Shown: positions 8,073 to 17,116 of the stretch, piece by piece
Layout: every line of letters starts with the position of its first letter
Position numbering within the stretch: the first letter of the stretch is position 1
Assembly: GCA_009731375.1 (NCBI GenBank)
Contig: BJOX01000356.1
Location: 510,855 to 538,903, forward strand
DNA length: 28,049 nt
Reading direction: 5' to 3'
Origin: Paulinella micropora
Taxonomy: Eukaryota; Cercozoa; Imbricatea; Euglyphida
Made by a program: the position numbers and the translations under genes
Notes under the pieces: generated by a model
Seen by the model: the letters and a program-made list of their open reading frames with translations, nothing else
The model's database searches: none
Told to the model about the DNA's origin: nothing

Positions 8073-10282
8073 ATGAGGCACCTCAGCCCCGCCCGTCAGC
8101 CGTGGCGCCTGAGGCTCCTCCTGCTCGGGTGGCTCCGAGCCGCCGGCGCCGGGTGCACGTACCCGCTCCAGTGCCCGACGCCAGAGGAGGCGTGCCCCCC
8201 GGTCGTGTGCCCCGGCGGCGCCACGATCCTGGAAATCACGACGGCGGCCCCGCAGGACACGTTCGTGTGGCCCCTGTGGCAGCCTGCCGCGCCGGCGCGC
8301 CGCCGTCGGCAGGCCCAGGCCATCGTCCCGACGTCGTTCACGGTCGACTGGGGGGACGGCTCGCCCCCCACGCCGTGCCTAGACGCCGGCGCCGCGCCGT
8401 GCGCGCACACGTACGCCGCCCCCGGCCAGTACACAGTGACGGCCGAACCCGGCGGGAGCTACCCCGTGCGCGGCTGGGCCTTGACGCCGGCCTGGCACGC
8501 CACGGCGCCCGTGGGGCTGCAGCTGCGTGCCGTCCGGCGGTGGGGAGAGCTGCGCTTCCACGAGGCGAGCGGCTACCACCTGTACGCGGCGCCGGGCTGG
8601 GGTACGTGCCCTCGTTGGCCTTGCTGCCTGATACGGGGCTCGTGCGCGTCTGGGACTACAGCTTCGCCCGCCTGACCACTACACTGCCTGACCTGAGCTA
8701 CGGTCTCAACATGTCGGGCGCCGAGTCAGCGGTCTGCATGTTCGAGAACTCCCCTGGCCCGGCGAGTCTGTACGGCACGGCCGCATGGGACACGCACCTG
8801 CTGCGCAACGCCAGCCGCGCGTTCGCGGGCCTGCCGGCGCTGGCCGAGCTCGACCTGTCGCGCTGGGACACGGCGCGGCTCGAGGACGTGAGTGAACTGT
8901 TTGCGGGCAACGCGGCGCTCACGCGCACGAGGGTCGGCGACTGGACGTCGCTGCCGAGCCTGTCGCGCTTCGAGGGGATGTTCTGGGGCGTCTCGCCCGG
9001 CTTCAGTGAACTGGGTGTCTTCGCCAACTGGTCGATGCAGGCGCTCGCGCCGGGCTCGGCCGACTGCTCGCGGCTGGCGCCGTACACTGCGCTCGGCCCG
9101 CCACACTGGCCCACCGCGTGCTCGCGCTCGCACTTCCTGGCGCTCGTGCGCACGCGCGTCACCAGCGCGGTGGCGACGCTGACGCTCGCGCCCACTGCCG
9201 GCCCCGGCCAGAACGGCACGTACGGGGTGGACTGGGGGGACGGGTCTGCGCCCGGCCTGTGCGCGCACGCTAGTGGCGCGACGTGCACACACACGTACGC
9301 CAGCGCCGGCGACTACTGGCTGCGCCTGAGCGGCCGCGTGGACGGGCTGCGGTACGTAGAGGGCGCCCGGGTGGTGGACGTGGTGGCGTGGGGCGACGTG
9401 CAGCTGTACCACCCCGTCGGCAGCACGACCTCGCTCTTCGCGTGGGCGATGGGCGGGTATCAGTTGCGCTACCTGGCACCGACGGCCGGCTCGCGGGCCC
9501 TGCACGGCGTGGCGCCCGAGTACCTGCTCAGCGGAATGATGATGTTCGTGGGCGACGCGCGCGACTGGGACTGGTCGTGGCTGACGCCTGCTACCCACCC
9601 CAATGGCTTCAGCGGCCTGTTTAAGAACTGTCGCAACTTCAACCAGGACCTCGACGGCTGGAATACAAGCGGCGTGGCTAGCCTGGCGTCCACCTTTCTG
9701 GGTGCGAAGGCCTTCAATGGCAGCATCGGGAGCTGGAACACTGGCCGGGTCACCAGTCTGGAGTCGACCTTCACTGAGGCGTCTGCCTTTAATCGACCGA
9801 TCGGCGGCTGGGATATACGCCAGGTCACCACCCTAGGACAGACTTTCTATAGGGCATACGCCTTTAACCAGCCGATCGGCGGCTGGGACGTACGCAGAGT
9901 CACCAGCCTGTCAGAGACCTTCTCGGAAGCGAACGCCTTCAACCAGAACCTCAACAGCTGGGACACAAGCAGTGTCACTGATTTATCGGCTGCTTTCTCC
10001 TGTGACCTGTACTCGCAGGGGTGTGTGTTTAACCAGCCGCTGGGCAGCTGGGATGTGTCGGCCGCCATGGCGGCCGGGAATATATGGGGCATGTTCGCTG
10101 GCAATTGCGTATTTAATCAGGACCTCACGGCCTGGAACGTGGTTTCGAGATTCAGCACAGATGTTTGCAAGCAAATGTTTCAGCCTGCGGGGATCTTCGC
10201 TTTTGAGATAGGTATCCAACCGAGCAACCTGCCCGCTCTCTGCAGCGGCTCTTACGTGCGCGGGTGTGGTAAGCGAAGCTAA
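8073..10282 (+). CDS. Secreted or surface BspA-like (DUF285) repeat protein with two PKD-like modules
   Basis: The ATG at 8073 opens a classic signal peptide (basic start, LRLLLLGWL core, cleavage after AAGA). The first PKD-like module has TVDWGDGS with a paired HTYAAPGQYTVT (about residues 88-130). Near 8602 the gene-like frame changes inside a GGGG run; the second frame then continues to a TAA at 10280-10282. It holds a second module (YGVDWGDGSAPG, HTYASAGDYWL; about 9225-9330). Seven DUF285-type units of about 25 residues follow (about 9620-10140), built around FNQPIGGWDV and VTSLSETF. Several Cys and N-glycosylation sequons fit an extracellular protein. No C-terminal membrane segment is visible, so it is secreted or held by other proteins. 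DUF285/BspA proteins are adhesin-like in bacteria and protists and occur in some giant viruses. The repeat half is lower in GC than the first half, suggesting a fusion or a later acquisition. Confidence 0.8.
9615..10140 (+). repeat. Seven BspA-like (DUF285) coding repeats
   Basis: Units of about 75 bp, one with a longer Cys-containing insert (about 9996-10026), encode a pattern of AFNQ-x-(I/L)-x-x-W-(N/D)-(T/V) followed by VTSL-x-x-TF. The units are diverged in DNA but conserved in protein pattern, which indicates selection on the protein rather than fresh tandem duplication. Confidence 0.8.
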
Positions 10283-10579
10283 GAAGTCAGGCACACTGTC
10301 AGGCACACCGGATACGCTCGCGCGAGGAGCCCCCGAGGGCAGGCGCCAGATCAGGCTGATGGTATCTAGGTAGAGGAGTGTCTTTTTAAGAGCTCGGGCT
10401 CGTCGTCTTTTGCCGGCGCTGCGCAAGTAGGAAAAGAGAAGCATCTCTGTCACCCTGCATCCTAAAGAAGAGACCCGGGGGTCTAGGGAAGTAAAGTACT
10501 CTCCTTCACACCAAGACCACCATCTCCCCACCCCACTCAGCTGCGGCGACCTTGCTGCTTATTAAGTCAGTCTGGTTCA

Positions 10580-10585
10580 ATTAAA
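10580..10585 (+). terminator. Polyadenylation signal ATTAAA
   Basis: GTTCAATTAAAAAAG lies about 300 bases after the stop of the BspA-like gene. It is the only hexamer of this kind on the plus strand before the next gene and is followed by a T-rich stretch. Between 10586 and 10841 I see only GC-rich sequence with a short palindrome CTTGCCAGGCAAG; no gene is supported there. Confidence 0.4.
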
Positions 10586-10841
10586 AAAGAAGAGGGATTG
10601 TTTATGGAAAGAATCTTTTTTTAAGTTTCACCTCTCTCTACTCATGCTTGCCAGGCAAGCTGGCTGGCCCAGGCGCCAGGGGGGGCGGCTCTCCGGGCCC
10701 AGGCCCAAAACCAAACGGTTCTCTCCAGAACGCTAGCCTCCAGGGGAAGGCGAGGCCGAGCGACTAGTAGTCGGGGGCACACAGAGCGGCCAGAGCCCTC
10801 TCCCCCCCCCTCCTCCTCCCGGTGCCTGCTCCGGCGGCCGG

Positions 10842-11190
10842 CTACTTCCTCCTCTGGTGGCCTAGTGCCTGCCAACCGGCGGCCGGTGCAGGCCGTACCT
10901 GGCGCGGGTTACGTCTTCTGGGGCGGCGCTGCCTCTGCTTCGGGTAGCGGACCAGCCCCAGCTTGCCTCCGACGGCGGCGGGGAGCACACAACACAGCAG
11001 CAAACAGCCGGCGCAGGTCGTCCAGAAGGCGGCCTGCGTGCCCGGGCGCCAGGGCTCCGCCGGGGGCCGGGCCGCGGGCCGCCGGGTGGTGCCATTCCGC
11101 CTCGCCTCGTACTCGAGCTGGTAGTCGTGCAGCACGACCTCGGTCTCGCTCACCTGCTCCGCGGTCAGACCTCCGCCGAGCGTCAGGTCA
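10842..11190 (-). CDS. Membrane anchor and basic tail, probable C-terminal piece of the giant glycoprotein
   Basis: The frame is open from just after a TGA (11191-11193) to a stop at 10842, but it has no ATG; the only early start is a GTG at 11153. The visible order is a short ectodomain stretch with an NGT sequon, a Cys-rich hydrophobic segment (TTCAGCLLLCCVLPAAV) that would span a membrane, and a strongly basic tail. This is the order expected at the end of a type I membrane glycoprotein. The lack of a start, and the position 28 bases past the preceding piece, suggest it belongs to that gene and is separated by a frame change. It could also be a small independent membrane protein. Confidence 0.5.
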
Positions 11191-11217
11191 CTTCAGCTGC
11201 CGCCTGTCGTGAGCCCG

Positions 11218-11700
11218 CTAGACCAGCTCGTGCCACAGCTCGTGGGTGCCATTCAGCGTCCGGTGCTGCCACGCCGCGAACAGGTCCTGCGTCTCGTGCA
11301 CGAGCGCGTCCACCCGCCGGGCGTTGTCGTCGTACATGGCCTGCAGGACGGCCAGTCGCGCGCGCAGGGCGGCGACGTCGGCCAGCGTCGTCGCGTTGGC
11401 TTCTTGGCCCGGGGGGGGCTGCGCCAACTGGTGAGCCAGGTTCAGCAGGCTCGCTACCACCGCGCGGTTGTTGGCCTCGGGCTCGCCGCCCCGGTTGTTG
11501 GCCGGCGCCCCCGGGTCGCCGCTCGGGGGCACGGGCCGAGCGAGCCACGAGTTGTTCTGCGGCGGCGCCGCGCTGCGGTTGGCCGGCAGCCTGCGCCCGT
11601 TGACGCGCGTCAGCCACGGCGCGTAGTCGTGGAGCGCGCGCTGCACCAGGCGCTGCCACTCGTCGTGCTGCGCCAGGGCGGCCGCCGTCAGGTTGCTGAG
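11218..11700 (-). pseudogene. In-frame continuation after a TAG: stalk-like heptad region of the giant glycoprotein
   Basis: This segment continues in the same frame directly after the TAG at 11701-11703 and ends at another TAG (11218-11220). It has no ATG. It carries at least five N-glycosylation sequons (NLT, NRS, NNS, NAT, NGT), an Asn/Pro/Gly-rich linker, and then a clear heptad pattern of Ala/Leu over about 40 residues (about 11390-11270) ending in a Trp-containing stretch. Protein-like composition on both sides of a single stop suggests readthrough, a sequencing error at the TAG, or a recent inactivating mutation. It is placed as pseudogene because the frame is formally cut off. Confidence 0.5.
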
Positions 11701-13230
11701 CTAGGCCAGCAGGACGCCGTGCTCGTCGTTGTACACGCTGTCGACGAGGGCGCTGGCCGCGCGCTGGGTGTCCGCCGTGGGCGCGGTGGACGACCAGCGG
11801 AAGCAAGTCCGTGCCCCCGCCAGCACTACCAGGACGCGCGGGTCGCACGGCGCGCCCGCCGGCGGCCGCCACACCTGCGTGGGCGCGGCGCCCGTGGGCA
11901 GCGCGTACGTGCCCGGCGCACAGCCCCCCGCCCACGGCTCCAGGCGCAACAGCCAGCCGGCCGCGGGCGCGGGCTGGGGCTGGTCGTACTCGAGCGCCAG
12001 GTTGCGCGTGCCGGGCAGCAGCACGCGGAGGTCGGTCGTGCACGCGCCGTCGTCTCCGTCCGCCGGGCGGCTGGCGTTGGTCGCGTTGCCCGGCGCGGCC
12101 CCGCCCCCGAACCAGCCGGAGCCGGCCTCGGGCACGCGCAAGACCGCCGTCACCCTGCCCCCGCCGGCGGCCGAGCGCCAGCGCAGGCGCGTCACGTCGG
12201 CCAGGGCGCCGCCGCTGGCGTTGTGCGCCAGCAGCTCCCAGCCCGCCAGGACGCGGCACACGTGGCCGGCGGGCTGGGCCGGGGCGTTGGCGCAGAAGGC
12301 GCGCTCGCGGCCCAGCGAAGGGGTGGCCACGCCGTACACGGCGCGCACCAGGTCCGCCGGGCTCACGAGCGCCCGGCGCGGGTCGAAGTCCCGGGCGCTC
12401 GGCCGCTCGTGCAGCAGGGACCCGTGCTCCTGGCGGTGGAACTCCTCGTACGTAAACATGGTGTACGTGCCGTCGTGCAGGTCGCGCGGCCGCTCGGCCC
12501 GCCCCAGCCCGCCGCCCAGCGCCGTGTCCGCCAGGTCGCCGGCGGCGTCGGCCGGCGCGCTGCCGTTGCCGTCCGCCCGGGGCGGACCCCCAGCCGCACC
12601 GTGTTCAGGCACGTGCCCCCCGCGCCGCGCGAGGCCCGCTGGAACGAGCTGGAGCCCAGGCACACGTCGGTCGGCGCTAGATCAAACACGTAGCGGCCGG
12701 AAGTGTCGGCCCCCGCGCCGGCGAAGCAGCCACCGCTCAGCGCGCAGCCAAACTCGCCGGCCCAGTACCAGTCCCGGGCCAGCAGCTCGCTGCCGGCGGC
12801 GTCGACCTCCACCACTTCGAAGGCGGCCAGCGCGCGCAGCTCCCCCTCGAGCGCGTCCAGCTCGGACGCGTTGAGGTGCGCGACCAGGGGGTCGGCCCGG
12901 TCCAGCGCCAGCGCCAGCTCGACCCGCGGCGCCCGCGTGCCCCGCACCCGGTGCAGCCTGACCGCGCGGTTCGTGTGCGACAGCCAGCTGCTGGTGTAGC
13001 AGTTGGTCAGGTCCCGCACCGTGTCGTACTGCCGCAGCAGCTGCAGGTCCCCGGCGCCCAGGGCGGGCGGCTCCGGGGCCGGGTCGGCGGCGGCGGCCTC
13101 CAGCTGCGCGGCGGTGTGCGCCTGCGCGTTGGTGCCCTGCAGCCGCCACGCCTCGCTGCCGCCCAGCTCCGGCGGCGCGGGCGGTGCGCTCCACAGCGTC
13201 GTCGCCGGGTCGGCCGGCGTGGTCCACGGG
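11701..13230 (-). CDS. Middle/C-terminal ectodomain of the giant glycoprotein, in two frames
   Basis: Gene-like sequence leaves the frame of the upstream long ORF near 13230 and continues in a second frame to about 12585. There a GGGGG run coincides with a move to a third frame, which ends at the TAG at 11701. None of the pieces has its own convincing ATG. The sequence is rich in paired Cys, Trp and N-glycosylation sequons (for example NAS and NAT), as expected for an extracellular domain. No catalytic motif or known fold is recognised. Continuity of composition and of sequon density across the shifts is the reason I treat it as one protein with its neighbours. Both frame changes are close to short G/C runs, so assembly error is a real alternative. 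Confidence 0.55.
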
Positions 13231-16200
13231 CGGCTGCACCCGCTGCGTAAAGTCGGTCCACAGCCCGAGCGGGGGCAGCAGCCCCTCGACGGCGTACTGG
13301 AACTCGGCCAGCAGGGGCGAGTTGGCGGCCGCGCGCACGGCCAGCGCCCACTGCTGCGGCAGCAGGCCCGCCAGCGCCGAGGGCGACAGGTGCCAGTCCA
13401 GCTCGTCGGCGGGCAGCGACGGCGGCGGCGGGAGCCCGTCCCGGGTCAGCACGCCGGGCGGCCGCAGCTGGGCGGCGCCCTGCTCGACCAGCTGCAGCGT
13501 CAGCGTCCGGAACGCCCGCGCGCTCTGCGTGCTGGTGTCGCACACGAGCTGCTCGCGGACCGCCTGCAGCTGCTGCCCGGCCGCCGCCACCTGCGCGGCG
13601 GACGCCAGCGCCGAGCCGCGCGACCAGAAGCAGTGGGCCAGCCGTTCGCCCGAGGGGGCCGTGCTCGCGAGCAGCAGCCGCACCCCCCCCACGGCCCCGT
13701 CCAGCCCCCACAACTCCTGCGGGCCCAGGCACACGGCCGCCAGCAGCCCGCGCACGTCGGTGGCGCTGCCGAGGTCCAGGCCCGGCGCCCCCGCCTCCGT
13801 GTTCTCCGGCGCTTCCTGGGCCGGCGCCTCGCCCGCGAACTGGCGCGCCCAAGTAAAGCGGGTCACGTTCACGACGGGCGCCAGCGGCCCGGCCCCGAAC
13901 CACGCGCTGTCGGCCGCGGCGGCGCCGAACGCAGACGGCCGGGGCACGGGCTCGGCGGGCCCCGCGCACTCGCCGGCGCTCCCCAGCGCCTCGTGGGCGG
14001 CGCCGGCACGCAGCCACGTCACGTTGGCCAGCAGCGCCGCCTCCGCCTGCTCCGGCGCCAGCCAGGGCGCGCGGGCCGGGCAGCGCCGTCCCGTCGCCCG
14101 CAGGCGGCAGCCCGCGCAGCGCAGGCTGTCGGCCAGGGCGCCGAGGCGGCAGTGCGGGGGACCCCAGTGCTTGGTCATGGCGTCGCAGTCGAAGCCCGTG
14201 TCGCGCAGCCCGTACAAGACCCAGCGCAGGTCGCACAGGGCCAGCAGGCGCAGCTGATACAGCCACAGGCTGCCGTCCGCGTGGCGCACCGCCTGCCACA
14301 GCCGGGACTCGTGCACGGGGGCGGTGGCGTCCGCCCCCGCCAGCGCCCGGGGCGCCACGCCGTACTCGCGCGCCTGGCCGGGCGCGGCCCCGTACGGGGT
14401 CGTGGGCAGGAACGGGTACAAACCGCGCGGCAGCGACAGCGCCAGCTCCTCGTGCACGTGGCCCACGTGCTCCCGGTAACGCTCGCGCCCGTACAACAGG
14501 CGCTGGGCCAGGCCCGCCACCTCGGCGGCCGTGGCGCTGGACTTGCCCAGCACCGACGCAAACTGCGTCATCAGGCCCCGGGTCGCGCCCTGGGCCTGCG
14601 TCACGGCCCCGCCCAGGGCCCGGATCTCGGCCACCAGGCGGTCGCTGCCGTCCTGCAGCCCGTCCACGTCCTGCAGGCTGCCGTCCAGGGCGCCGAACCG
14701 GGCCTCCAGCTGCTGCGTCAGGCTGTTGAAGTTCTGCCGGATGTCCTGGGCGTCCGTCTCTAGGTTGGACAGGCGCGTCCCCAGGTTGCCGAGCGCCGCG
14801 CTCCTGACTTGGCCCAGCCACCCCTCGACGCTGGTCGTCAGGTTCAGGGTCTGCAGCTGCCCTTCCTCCAGCAGCCGCTGCCGCTCTGCGATCGCCGCCA
14901 GCCCGGTGCCGTTCTTGCGCGTGTCCAGCACCTCGGTCAAGAACTGCTCCAGCGCGTCCGCGTTCGCGGCCACGTCCAGGGCGGACCGGGCCACCGTCAG
15001 GCGCAGGCTCTCGGCCCCGTCCACCTCGACGAGGCTCGGCTTGCAGAAGTAGTCGTACTGGCGCGCGTTGGCGGTGCCCCCGGTCCCGACCTTGTACACC
15101 TGCTTCGTGACCAGGGCCCGGTTGAAGCTGGGCAGCGGCACTGTCGTGCTGGGCTGGCCTCGCACGGTACAGTTGGCCCCGGCCACAAACTCCAGCGTCG
15201 TCCCGCCCGTCGGGCTCTGCCGGTAGCAGCGGTTGAAGGCCGCGACCCACGCGTGCGGGTCGGTCGAGTTAGGCCAGAACTCCTGCCCTTGGCCGTCGCG
15301 GTACGCGCACACGGCCCGGGCCGCCGCGCAGTCCAGCTGCAGTTCGCCGCTGTCATCGATCAGCGCCTCGAGCGTCTGGAGCTGGCGGACCGCGTACTGC
15401 AGCGCGCTCGACAGCTCGAGCAGGGCGGGGTTCCCGCCCAGGTTCTTCATGAAGTCGGAGTCACACCGGTCATCGCTCACGGCGGGTTCCTGCCGGAGCG
15501 CCGCGCGCAGCGAGGCGAAGTCCAGCAGCGGCACGCAGTAGCTGAGGCCGCGGTTGCGCACGCAGCCCTGCAGCTGGCCGTGCGTGCGCAGGCGGCCCCA
15601 CGTCGAGCCGTTGCGCGGGTCCAGGCGCTCCCAGGGGTTCAGGGGGCACACCTTGAGCCCCTCGTCGCTGGACTCGGCGCAGGGGCACTCCCGGCCGGCC
15701 AGCAACCCCACGGCCGACGGATCGCCGGCGGACCGGAACCAGAACTGCGCGCTCACCAGCCTCTGCTCGGCGCTGCAGAAGTAGCGCCGGAACGTGGCCA
15801 GCTCGCCCTCGCCCTTCGCCTCCGCCTCGACCCAGCCCCCACCGTCGTCGTCCAGCAGCAGCCACATGCTGTCCAGCAGCGCCCGGCGCAGCGCGGCGGC
15901 CCGGTCGCCGGACCCGGCGCACCTGGCCGCCACGGCCCGGGCCGCGTCGCCGTCGGCGGCCAGGCCGCAGTACAGGTCCTTCTCGCTCAGTTCCGTGCAG
16001 TTGCTCCAGCGCCAGGACTCGGTCCAGCCCTGCGCGTCGATCTGTGCCGGCACGCACTCGTACGTGTGTTGTTCATCCCGGGTGTCGTTCGTGCCCGGCA
16101 CGAACTTGCAGCGGTTATCGCTCGCAAAGGAGCGCGGGTACATGGACGCCGGGCCCGGGACGGCGCTGTCCGGCCCGCGGCAGGCGGCGCTCTCGGCGCT

Positions 16201-17106
16201 GGCGTTGTACGGGCCGCCGCCGAGCGGGCGGCAGGGCGGGTCCCACTGCCACTGCGTCGGGTAGCCGCGCTCCGCCCGCGTGGCCTGGTGCTTGGCGCTG
16301 GTCCGGTCGATCGTGTCCGAGTCGTCGCGCGTCGGGTAGCCGGGCAGCCGGGGGGCCAGCCCCACGTCCTGCAGCCAGCGGTGCATGGCGTCGGCGCTGC
16401 GGACGGCCGCGAGCCGCCCGGCCGGCGGCCGGTCGCCCGGCGCGCTGCGGTCGCCGCCGAAAGTGACGCGGTCCAGCTCCAGCAGCCAGGCCGGCGGGGC
16501 GCGGTGGGCCAGCGTGTCGGCCCAGTGCTGGGCCTGCGCGCTGGCGCAGGCCTGGCGCCCGTCGAGCGGCGACCAGGCCACGAGCTGCCGCGTCAGGTCG
16601 TCGGCCATGTACTCGTCCCACAGGTCCGCGGTCTCGTCGGTGTCGGCGCCCAGGTCCAGCTTGCGCCGGTCCCGGCGCTTGCTCACGGCGAGCACGATTT
16701 GCATGATGCCGTACGCGAGCCCCGTGACCGGCGCGCCCAGCACCGCCACACCCCCGGCCAGGCCCCCGTACCAGTACGGGCTGTTGTTGACGTTGCGGAT
16801 GCGCTGGGTCAGGCGGCTGGAACTGGCGCCGGCCGCCTGTACGCGCGTGGCAAAGTACGTGGCCGTGCGCAGCCTGGCCTGCGCGTGGTGCAGGGCCAGG
16901 GCCTTGGCCTGGTACTGGGCGGGCGGCACGAAGCCCGACGTGTCCTGGCTGCACAGCAGCGGCGCCAGGCAGGCGTACGAGTGGTTGAGCTCGTGCGACC
17001 ACAGCTCGAACAACACCGCCTGCTTTTGCAGGCTGTCGCCGACGTCGGCCTGCGAGCCGCCGTACACGCTGGCGTACGCTAGCCGGGCCTCGGCCAGCTG
17101 CTGCAT
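12682..17106 (-). CDS. Giant coiled-coil ectodomain protein, probable virion or surface glycoprotein
   Basis: The ATG at 17106 has A at -3. The frame formally ends at 12682, but protein-like sequence stops near 13230. From the N-terminus: a helical region, then about residues 100-142 a Gly/Ala-rich hydrophobic segment (GGLAGGVAVLGAPVTGLAYG) followed by a basic cluster, then a long Cys- and Trp-rich ectodomain with many sequons (for example NVT, NGT, NLT). A long heptad-like region follows at about residues 735-870 (about 14900-14490), containing LGNLGTRLSNLETDAQDI. A further Cys-rich domain completes it. The order hydrophobic segment, long coiled coil, second heptad region and membrane anchor (at 11.4-10.9 kb) resembles trimeric fusion or attachment proteins. 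This is architecture only; I see no family match. It starts 10 bases after the stop of the 17117-17755 ORF, which is odd for a eukaryotic gene. Confidence 0.6.
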   Translation of the reverse strand: MQQLAEARLAYASVYGGSQADVGDSLQKQAVLFELWSHELNHSYACLAPLLCSQDTSGFVPPAQYQAKALALHHAQARLRTATYFATRVQAAGASSSRLTQRIRNVNNSPYWYGGLAGGVAVLGAPVTGLAYGIMQIVLAVSKRRDRRKLDLGADTDETADLWDEYMADDLTRQLVAWSPLDGRQACASAQAQHWADTLAHRAPPAWLLELDRVTFGGDRSAPGDRPPAGRLAAVRSADAMHRWLQDVGLAPRLPGYPTRDDSDTIDRTSAKHQATRAERGYPTQWQWDPPCRPLGGGPYNASAESAACRGPDSAVPGPASMYPRSFASDNRCKFVPGTNDTRDEQHTYECVPAQIDAQGWTESWRWSNCTELSEKDLYCGLAADGDAARAVAARCAGSGDRAAALRRALLDSMWLLLDDDGGGWVEAEAKGEGELATFRRYFCSAEQRLVSAQFWFRSAGDPSAVGLLAGRECPCAESSDEGLKVCPLNPWERLDPRNGSTWGRLRTHGQLQGCVRNRGLSYCVPLLDFASLRAALRQEPAVSDDRCDSDFMKNLGGNPALLELSSALQYAVRQLQTLEALIDDSGELQLDCAAARAVCAYRDGQGQEFWPNSTDPHAWVAAFNRCYRQSPTGGTTLEFVAGANCTVRGQPSTTVPLPSFNRALVTKQVYKVGTGGTANARQYDYFCKPSLVEVDGAESLRLTVARSALDVAANADALEQFLTEVLDTRKNGTGLAAIAERQRLLEEGQLQTLNLTTSVEGWLGQVRSAALGNLGTRLSNLETDAQDIRQNFNSLTQQLEARFGALDGSLQDVDGLQDGSDRLVAEIRALGGAVTQAQGATRGLMTQFASVLGKSSATAAEVAGLAQRLLYGRERYREHVGHVHEELALSLPRGLYPFLPTTPYGAAPGQAREYGVAPRALAGADATAPVHESRLWQAVRHADGSLWLYQLRLLALCDLRWVLYGLRDTGFDCDAMTKHWGPPHCRLGALADSLRCAGCRLRATGRRCPARAPWLAPEQAEAALLANVTWLRAGAAHEALGSAGECAGPAEPVPRPSAFGAAAADSAWFGAGPLAPVVNVTRFTWARQFAGEAPAQEAPENTEAGAPGLDLGSATDVRGLLAAVCLGPQELWGLDGAVGGVRLLLASTAPSGERLAHCFWSRGSALASAAQVAAAGQQLQAVREQLVCDTSTQSARAFRTLTLQLVEQGAAQLRPPGVLTRDGLPPPPSLPADELDWHLSPSALAGLLPQQWALAVRAAANSPLLAEFQYAVEGLLPPLGLWTDFTQRVQPPVDHAGRPGDDAVERTARAAGAGRQRGVAAAGHQRAGAHRRAAGGRRRRPGPGAARPGRRGPAAAAAVRHGAGPDQLLHQQLAVAHEPRGQAAPGAGHAGAAGRAGAGAGPGRPPGRAPQRVRAGRARGGAARAGRLRSGGGRRRRQRAAGPGLVLGRRVWLRAERWLLRRRGGRHFRPLRV

Positions 17107-17116
17107 GGTGTAGTGC

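Noticed and set aside
7986-8081. Start of the large minus-strand gene at 8081
   Set aside because: It would be a GTG overlapping the start codon of the plus-strand signal peptide gene; the frame is joined only through 382 unknown bases.
9983-10531. Minus-strand frame that looks faintly like ankyrin-type helical repeats
   Set aside because: It is mostly the antisense of the BspA-like repeats, and the periodicity comes from them. No start, promoter or separate 3' signal supports it.
11209-17082. Very long plus-strand frames antisense to the glycoprotein and neighbouring genes
   Set aside because: At this GC content antisense frames stay open by chance; they are Arg/Ala/Gly-rich shadows without motifs.
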